Under the pieces are notes generated by a model. It was not told the origin of the DNA and ran no database searches. It saw only the letters and a list, made by a program, of their open reading frames with translations. A DNA stretch of 9,370 bases from Armatimonadota bacterium (GTDB lineage Bacteria; Cloacimonadota; Cloacimonadia; Cloacimonadales; TCS61). The stretch's first letter is position 1, and each line of letters starts with the position of its first letter. Location of the stretch: positions 1 through 9,370 of the forward strand of contig JAUWNO010000062.1 of NCBI GenBank assembly GCA_030612605.1. Reading direction: 5' to 3'. The position numbers and the translations under genes were made by a program. This document shows, one piece after another, positions 4,299-9,370 of the stretch.

Positions 4299-6935
4299 AT
4301 GAAAAAGCTTTTATTTATTTTATTGATTATTACTTTTTCATTATCATTAAACTCTCTCGGTAAATTACGCGTCGAATCCATCAAACTACTACCCGAAACT
4401 CATATGAATATCGAGAAACGAGATGCGGACGGTAAATGGGCACCGGTTTTAATTGTAAAAACAGAACTTAGAGGACTCGGTTTCCGTAATGTTAGCCAAC
4501 CAACTAAACATGCAGCAACATACGATGAAGGAAAACACCAATACACATTTTACATGAATGATAACCAGCGTGTTATCGAGATAACTCACTCCGATTATGA
4601 AGCGTTGGAAGTTAGATTACTGGCAGATTTCGGGATTGAAGTGAATGCACAAAGAGTTTATGAAATGAAACTCACCAATGTTCCGGAAAAAGTATTTATT
4701 AATGTAGTGATAATTTCCCAACCTGCTGATGCTGAAAAAATAGTTGATGGAGAAAACCTGGGAACAGGACAGAGTTTCAGAATTACAACTGGAGAACACA
4801 CTATTGATATCGAGAAAATGGGATATGAATCGAAAAGAAATGAAGTTATTATAGTTTCTGAAGAGGATAATTATTTTACTTTTATTATGATAAAAGCAGA
4901 AAATGTTCCAGTGATTATTCATACTGAACCTTCGGGAGCACGAATTTTTATTGATGATATTGAATTAGTTGGAGCAATTGGTCAGGGCTTTTTCAAAGCT
5001 GGAAAACATAGAATAAAAATTACCAAAGATAAATATGTAGTTTATGAAGATTATATTGAAATAACTTCACCAAAAACAGAAAAAAACTATACTTTGCAAC
5101 CGGATTTCGGGAAGATTATTATCAAAGCAGAACCGGAAGTAAATATGAACTTTTCTTTAAACAATAAATATTCTGAAACTACTCCATCTATGCTCGATAG
5201 TATTCCAGCTATAGAATATGAATTAAAAGCAGAGCATCCTCAAAAACTTTATATTCTCGAACATTTTTCATTTTCTCTTGCAAGAGGAGAAATAAAAGAA
5301 ATTATTCTTAAACCTAAAATTAATTTCGGTTCTATTGAAATATCGTGTGATCATGAAGTTAATATGGATATTTTTATCGATGATGATTACCAAGGTAAAA
5401 CTCCAATTACGCTAAAACCGATTCTGGAAGGAAAACATACAATTAAAGCAAAGCACAAATTTTATCTTTCCGATCCAATTACAATTTCTCTAAAAGCGGA
5501 TGAAGAAGTTAAAAGAACCATTATCGCAAAACATAATTTCGGGACTCTAACAATAAAAACTTCAGAAGGGACAAAAATTTATTTTAATGATGATTTGCTA
5601 ACTCGATATGAGAATATAAAATTAAATCCGCAAACTGTATATCTACGAGCAGAAAAAAACAAATGCGAAACTGCCGAATCACAATTTATTCTAAAGGTTG
5701 GAGATAAAATTATAGAAGAACTTTTTCCTAAATCAATTACTGGAACAATTTTAGTTACAGCAAATCCAAAAGATTCAGAAATTGAACTTCTCGGAGATGC
5801 GGGAGAATACTTTTCTGGTAAGGGAATTGAAAGTTTCAATGATATTCCTTTTGGAAATTATTCGTTAAAAGTTACCAAAGAAAACTATATTTCTCATGAA
5901 GAAAAAATAAATTTGAAAAAAGATGAGCAAATAAGAAGAGAGATAGAACTAAAAAAAGTGAATTATGTATTTGTCTTCAGCGTCAGCTCAGGTTATTATG
6001 AGATAGAAGACTTGAATTTTAAAATTACAAGAAATAGGAAAATTGTTTATTTAGGGAGAGGCAAAAAGCAAATATCTTTTTCTGAAGAAGGAACTTACAA
6101 AATTGAAATAACAAAAGGAAAAGATTTTGGTTTTTTAAAGAGTATTAATTGTGTTGAAAGTAGAACTTTTTATATTAATGTGGTTAATCATATTGAAATT
6201 GCTAAAGCGAAAAAGCAGAGAGAAAATGAGGAATTTGCTACAAAGATTTATAGAAGCTTCTTGGGAGGAAAACCAACATTTGCAGAAAGCATTTTTGAAT
6301 TATTTTCAGATTATTCTGACTTTAGATTCAAACCTATGATATATTCATACAACAAAAGAGCAGCATTACAAATACCATTTCTTATTAAGATTCAGGGTTT
6401 TTTCAGTGAATTCGAAAGGGAAAAAATCGTTTCATTTGTTTTTGGAATAAGTTTTTTTGGTAATATGGCAGTTTCCCCTGAATTTTTTTTTGCAGATTTT
6501 TTTTCAATTAACACAGGTTTTGTATTAAGATCATATAATCATAAAAATAGAATTATTTTTGACCTTGATGGCGGTTTGAAATGGATTTGGGGATATAACT
6601 TGAATTATAATAAAGAACGTATATCTTTTGTAAGAAAAATAAAGATTGAGGATAATAAGTTAAAAATTGGCAAGGCTACGTTTGGTGGATGGATGCCAGT
6701 TGATTTATCTGTAAGTTTTGAAAGATATATCGGCGGTATATCCTTTTTTGTTCTTCGCGCAGGATTTTGGTGGTTTTCAACTGTAGGCCCCAGTTCAAAT
6801 GGTGAATGGTATTATAAAGGGGAAATAGAAACTTGGTGTTCGGTTAATCCATTACCACAACCAATTGATGGAGAGCCAAACCATCCAATATATCAGGGAT
6901 TTGTTCCATATATTGGTGTTGGTATAAGGTTTTAA
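4299..6935 (+). CDS. Secreted PEGA-repeat protein with C-terminal barrel-like domain (copy A)
   Basis: 878 residues from ATG 4299. Parts in order: signal peptide at 1 to about 20 (MKKLLFILLIITFSLSLNSL), with no lipobox cysteine; an N-terminal beta domain at about 22-134 with DADGKWAPVLIVKTEL, of the kind found in front of PEGA repeats in Bacteroidetes-type proteins; six beta modules of PEGA type at about 135-201, 203-270, 271-342, 343-413, 414-480 and 480-555, marked by phrases such as GARIFIDDIEL, YQGKTPITLKPILEGKHTIKAKH and GNYSLKVTKENYISHEEKI; a more distant beta module at 556-645; then about 650-878 rich in aromatic alternating strands, ending VPYIGVGIRF. A terminal phenylalanine after a beta strand is the outer-membrane-barrel signature. 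PEGA domains are thought to bind surface or wall polymers; the exact role is unknown. Likely location is the outer membrane or cell surface. It is a tandem paralogue of the gene at 7159, which lacks module 3. Confidence 0.8.
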   Translation: MKKLLFILLIITFSLSLNSLGKLRVESIKLLPETHMNIEKRDADGKWAPVLIVKTELRGLGFRNVSQPTKHAATYDEGKHQYTFYMNDNQRVIEITHSDYEALEVRLLADFGIEVNAQRVYEMKLTNVPEKVFINVVIISQPADAEKIVDGENLGTGQSFRITTGEHTIDIEKMGYESKRNEVIIVSEEDNYFTFIMIKAENVPVIIHTEPSGARIFIDDIELVGAIGQGFFKAGKHRIKITKDKYVVYEDYIEITSPKTEKNYTLQPDFGKIIIKAEPEVNMNFSLNNKYSETTPSMLDSIPAIEYELKAEHPQKLYILEHFSFSLARGEIKEIILKPKINFGSIEISCDHEVNMDIFIDDDYQGKTPITLKPILEGKHTIKAKHKFYLSDPITISLKADEEVKRTIIAKHNFGTLTIKTSEGTKIYFNDDLLTRYENIKLNPQTVYLRAEKNKCETAESQFILKVGDKIIEELFPKSITGTILVTANPKDSEIELLGDAGEYFSGKGIESFNDIPFGNYSLKVTKENYISHEEKINLKKDEQIRREIELKKVNYVFVFSVSSGYYEIEDLNFKITRNRKIVYLGRGKKQISFSEEGTYKIEITKGKDFGFLKSINCVESRTFYINVVNHIEIAKAKKQRENEEFATKIYRSFLGGKPTFAESIFELFSDYSDFRFKPMIYSYNKRAALQIPFLIKIQGFFSEFEREKIVSFVFGISFFGNMAVSPEFFFADFFSINTGFVLRSYNHKNRIIFDLDGGLKWIWGYNLNYNKERISFVRKIKIEDNKLKIGKATFGGWMPVDLSVSFERYIGGISFFVLRAGFWWFSTVGPSSNGEWYYKGEIETWCSVNPLPQPIDGEPNHPIYQGFVPYIGVGIRF
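6089..6176 (+). repeat. 88-bp tract identical to 8766-8853 in the paralogue
   Basis: Read base by base, these 88 positions are the same in both PEGA genes (offset 2677), including third codon positions, while the surrounding sequence differs every few bases. The tract encodes the end of the last beta module (GTYKIEITKGKDFGF..ESRTFYI). Immediately after it the two proteins begin to diverge strongly. Confidence 0.9.
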
Positions 6936-6936
6936 A

Positions 6937-7034
6937 TGGAATGGACTTGCCAAACTCGTAACGCAGTGCGAATTGATAACATTCGGCAATGCTATCATAC
7001 TCAACTCGTGATTTGCCACGAGTCTGGTCTGATG
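6937..7034 (+). repeat. REP unit 3, degraded copy between the two PEGA genes
   Basis: Clearly related to units 1 and 2, in the same orientation: it opens TGGAATGGAC one base after the PEGA stop, keeps AACGCAGTGCGA, AACATTCGG, AACTCG and GGTCTGATG, but has many substitutions and an 11-base deletion in the centre. Hairpin 1 is damaged (AACTCG/CGAATT, one mismatch). Hairpin 2 is intact and even longer than in the other units: ACTCGTG (7004-7010) / CACGAGT (7017-7023), 7 bp around ATTTGC. Retention of this stem could reflect use as an mRNA 3' structure. Confidence 0.75.
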
Positions 7035-7061
7035 TAGTGCAAGCTGCCAGTTTGCTCAAAG

Positions 7062-7082
7062 GAACAACTTGAAAAGTTGTTC
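7062..7082. other. Perfect 9-bp hairpin between the PEGA genes
   Basis: GAACAACTT-GAA-AAGTTGTTC, a 9-bp stem and 3-base loop. It is preceded by a small imperfect palindrome, GCAAGCTGCCAGTTTGC, near 7039-7055; the two may form one compound repeat of another family. It is followed by CGCAAATAAAAAATCC rather than a T-run, so it is not a standard intrinsic terminator on the + strand. It may still stop or stabilise the upstream transcript. Confidence 0.5.
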
Positions 7083-7097
7083 GCAAATAAAAAATCC

Positions 7098-7158
7098 TTT
7101 ACAAAAAAATGAAAGGCAATAAAGAAAATTATGAAATTTTAAAAAAAGAAAACTGGAA
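7098..7158 (+). promoter_or_regulatory. Possible promoter and leader of the second PEGA gene
   Basis: A very A-rich leader with TTTACA at 7098-7103 at the same distance from the ATG as in copy A, and a shared ATGAAA-T-rich patch about 27 bases before each start. The -10 match (TAAAGA, 7120-7125) is poor. The ribosome site is only GGA at 7155-7157, directly before the ATG, weaker than the GGAG of copy A. Confidence 0.25.
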
Positions 7159-9370
7159 ATGAAAAAGCTGATATTTTTTATTTTATTTATCACGATTTCA
7201 ATATTTTTAGAATCTCTAGGCACGCTCCGGGTTGAATCCATCAAAGAACTACCCGAAGCCAACATTAACATAGAAGTACGAGATGCTGACGGTAAATGGG
7301 CGCCGGTTCTCATTGTGAAAACAGAGCTGAAAAATCTTGGCTTCCAAAATGTGAGCCGACCAACTAAATATGCAGCAACCTATGATGAAGGAAAACACGA
7401 ATACATATTTTACTTGAATGATAACCAGCGTGTTATCGAGATAACTCACTCCGAATATGAACCTTTGGAAGTGCGATTACTGGCAGATTTTGGGATTGAA
7501 GTTAATGCTCAAAGAGTTTATGAAATGAAGCTCACTAATGTTCCGGAGAAAGTATTTATTAATGTTGTGATAATTTCTGAACCTGCTGATGCTGAAAAAA
7601 TAATAGATGGAGAAAAACTGGGAACTGGACAGAGTTTCAGGATTACAACTGGAGAGCATACTCTCGATATTGAAAAAATTGGTTATGGACCTGTCAGGAA
7701 TGAAATAATTACTATAAATGAAGAAAATATTTATTTTGAATTTACTCTCAAAAAAACTAAATTTGTAACTCTAATAATAAATTCTGACCCGAAAGGAGCA
7801 GAAATCTTTATCGACGGTGTGAAACTGAAAGGAACAACACCGGTTGATGATTTCTTTGAAGCTGGAAAATATCGAATAAAAATTACAAAAGAGAAGTATG
7901 TCGATTACGAAGATTATATCGATATAAATTCACCCAAAACAGAAAAAAACTATACTTTGCAACCGGATTTTAAAAAAAAAATTCTTAAACCACAAATTAA
8001 TTTTGGTTCTTTAGAACTTTCTTCCAAACCGGAAGTAAATCTGAAAATCTTTCTTGATAGTAAGTATCAAGGAGAAACTCCTTTAACGATAATCCCAGTT
8101 TTTGAAGGTGAACATTCAATTAAAGCAGAACATGAGTTTTTCAAAGCTGATCCTTTTAAAGTGTTAATCAAATCAGAAGAAAAATTTATTAAAACTATAA
8201 TTGCGAAACAAAATTTTGGAACTTTAAATATAAAAACTTCAGAGGGGACAAAAATTTATTTGAATGATGATTTGCTAACTCAATATGAGAATATTAAATT
8301 AATTCCGCGAACTGTATATCTGCGAGCTGAAAAACACAAATGCAAAATTGTAGAATCACAATTTATTCTCAGAGTTGGTGATAGGATAACAGAGGAACTT
8401 TTCCCCAAACCGATTATAGGAACAATTTTAGTTACAGTTAAACCAATTGATGCAAAAATTGAACTTCTTGATGATGAGGGAGAATACTTCTCTGGTAAAG
8501 GAATTGAAAGTTTCATTGATATTCCATATGGAAATTATTCGTTAAAAGTTACCAAAGAAAATTATATTTCTTATGAAGAAAAAATAAATTTAAAAAAAGA
8601 TGAACAGGTAAGAAGAGATATCGAACTAAAAAGAATAAATTTTGTTTTTGATTTCAGCATCAGTTCAGGTTATTACAGGATTGAAGACTTGAATTTTAAA
8701 ATCACCAAAAATAAAAAAAATGTATATTCCGGTAAAGGAAAGAAACAAATACCTTTTTCAAAAGGAGGAACTTACAAAATTGAAATAACAAAAGGAAAAG
8801 ATTTTGGTTTTTTAAAGAGTATTAATTGTGTTGAAAGTAGAACTTTTTATATTGATGTTATTAATCATATTGCAATTGCTCAAGCAAATAAACAGATAGA
8901 AAATGAGGAATTTGCGAGTAATGTAGCCTATAAAGAAAATGATGGTTTGATAACATGGCTTGGGGGAAAAGGAAATTTTTCGCCAAGAATGCTTTTCTAC
9001 GACAATAAAATTGCTTTTCAAATACCATTACTTTTTAGGTTTATTAATATAAACTCTAAAATTATAAGAGAACAAAATTATTCTTTTTATTATGGTTGCA
9101 GCATATTCGGGAATAGTATATTTTCTGAAGATTTTTCATTTATTGATATTGTTTCTTTTAATTGTGGATTATTTATTAGAACTAATAATCATAAAAATAG
9201 ATTCATAATTGACATTGATGGAGGAATAAAGATAGATATTATAGAAAGATATGAATATAATAAAAAAGATGTTGTATGTATACATCATTTTGAAGATGAG
9301 AAAGCAATAGAAGATACTGTGTATACTTTTCTACCCATAAATTTATCTGTTAATTATGAAAGACATTTAA
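7159..9370 (+). CDS. Secreted PEGA-repeat protein (copy B), 3' end outside the window
   Basis: Frame open from ATG 7159 to the right edge, 737 residues seen, with no stop. It begins with a signal peptide (MKKLIFFILFITISIFLESLG) and follows copy A closely: N-terminal domain to about 134 with DADGKWAPVLIVKTEL identical; PEGA modules at about 135-200, 202-271, 272-352, 353-418 and 419-494; last beta module at 495-580; then the start of the C-terminal domain. It has five PEGA modules, not six: the 62 residues 273-334 of copy A are absent and the joint reads DFKKKILKPQINFGS. In the C-terminal domain similarity drops sharply, but NHKNR, the DxDGG motif and PxxLSVxxER still align, so it is the same fold. 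By that alignment only about 70 residues should lie beyond the window. Likely location and role are as for copy A: cell surface or outer membrane, function unknown. Confidence 0.8.
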   Translation, partial: MKKLIFFILFITISIFLESLGTLRVESIKELPEANINIEVRDADGKWAPVLIVKTELKNLGFQNVSRPTKYAATYDEGKHEYIFYLNDNQRVIEITHSEYEPLEVRLLADFGIEVNAQRVYEMKLTNVPEKVFINVVIISEPADAEKIIDGEKLGTGQSFRITTGEHTLDIEKIGYGPVRNEIITINEENIYFEFTLKKTKFVTLIINSDPKGAEIFIDGVKLKGTTPVDDFFEAGKYRIKITKEKYVDYEDYIDINSPKTEKNYTLQPDFKKKILKPQINFGSLELSSKPEVNLKIFLDSKYQGETPLTIIPVFEGEHSIKAEHEFFKADPFKVLIKSEEKFIKTIIAKQNFGTLNIKTSEGTKIYLNDDLLTQYENIKLIPRTVYLRAEKHKCKIVESQFILRVGDRITEELFPKPIIGTILVTVKPIDAKIELLDDEGEYFSGKGIESFIDIPYGNYSLKVTKENYISYEEKINLKKDEQVRRDIELKRINFVFDFSISSGYYRIEDLNFKITKNKKNVYSGKGKKQIPFSKGGTYKIEITKGKDFGFLKSINCVESRTFYIDVINHIAIAQANKQIENEEFASNVAYKENDGLITWLGGKGNFSPRMLFYDNKIAFQIPLLFRFININSKIIREQNYSFYYGCSIFGNSIFSEDFSFIDIVSFNCGLFIRTNNHKNRFIIDIDGGIKIDIIERYEYNKKDVVCIHHFEDEKAIEDTVYTFLPINLSVNYERHL
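8766..8853 (+). repeat. 88-bp tract identical to 6089-6176 in the paralogue
   Basis: Second copy of the identical tract, in the same reading frame and at the same place in the protein, ending just before the C-terminal domains diverge. It is a direct repeat at 2677 bp distance and therefore also a possible crossover site for deletion or duplication of the gene pair. Confidence 0.9.

Noticed and set aside
4617..4922. Minus-strand open frames inside the PEGA genes (also near 5579-5839, 7477-7659 and 8280-8516)
   Set aside because: They recur in both paralogues because the sense strands are homologous, and show no independent coding signs.
7062..7082. Intrinsic terminator
   Set aside because: The stem is AT-rich and no T-run follows; kept only as a hairpin.

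Overview
The window reads as an AT-rich stretch of a Gram-negative (diderm) bacterial chromosome. All genes run on the + strand, and the short gaps between them are filled with GC-richer palindromic repeats. Modular PEGA-repeat surface proteins, a TPR protein, a Xer recombinase and several families of small palindromic repeats would fit an anaerobe of the Candidatus Cloacimonadota / FCB type. That placement is inference from gene style only and is not secure.

Layout. (1) Bases 2-1702 hold the 3' part of a TPR-repeat protein whose start lies left of the window. A small membrane-protein gene follows. Its start appears twice: once at 1699, overlapping the TPR stop codon as ATGA, and again at 1869. 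Between the two starts is a palindromic element of about 120 bp. The first copy becomes a 39-codon dead end and the second is an intact 86-residue protein. (2) Bases 2130-2394 are non-coding and carry a cruciform-type repeat plus other repeat-like sequence. (3) Bases 2395-3306 encode a complete XerC/XerD-type tyrosine recombinase with all six catalytic positions. (4) Bases 3304-4215 form a REP/RAYT island: a 192-residue Y1 (HUH) REP-associated transposase at 3519-4097, with two REP units upstream and one downstream. (5) Bases 4299-6935 and 7159 to beyond the right edge are two tandem paralogous genes for secreted PEGA-repeat proteins with a C-terminal domain resembling an outer-membrane barrel. 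A third, degraded REP copy separates them.

How the parts relate. The TPR gene and the small membrane gene were probably one translationally coupled unit before the repeat arrived. The RAYT protein is the likely mobiliser of the 98-110 bp REP family. Three REP copies sit directly behind the xer, transposase and first PEGA stop codons, all in the same orientation; the xer stop codon lies inside the repeat. The two PEGA genes show tandem duplication, loss or gain of exactly one 62-residue module, an 88-bp identical tract that looks like gene conversion, and rapid divergence of the C-terminal domain straight after that tract. The most interesting signals are this modular PEGA pair, the duplicated gene start around the palindromic element, and REPs used as 3' ends of genes.
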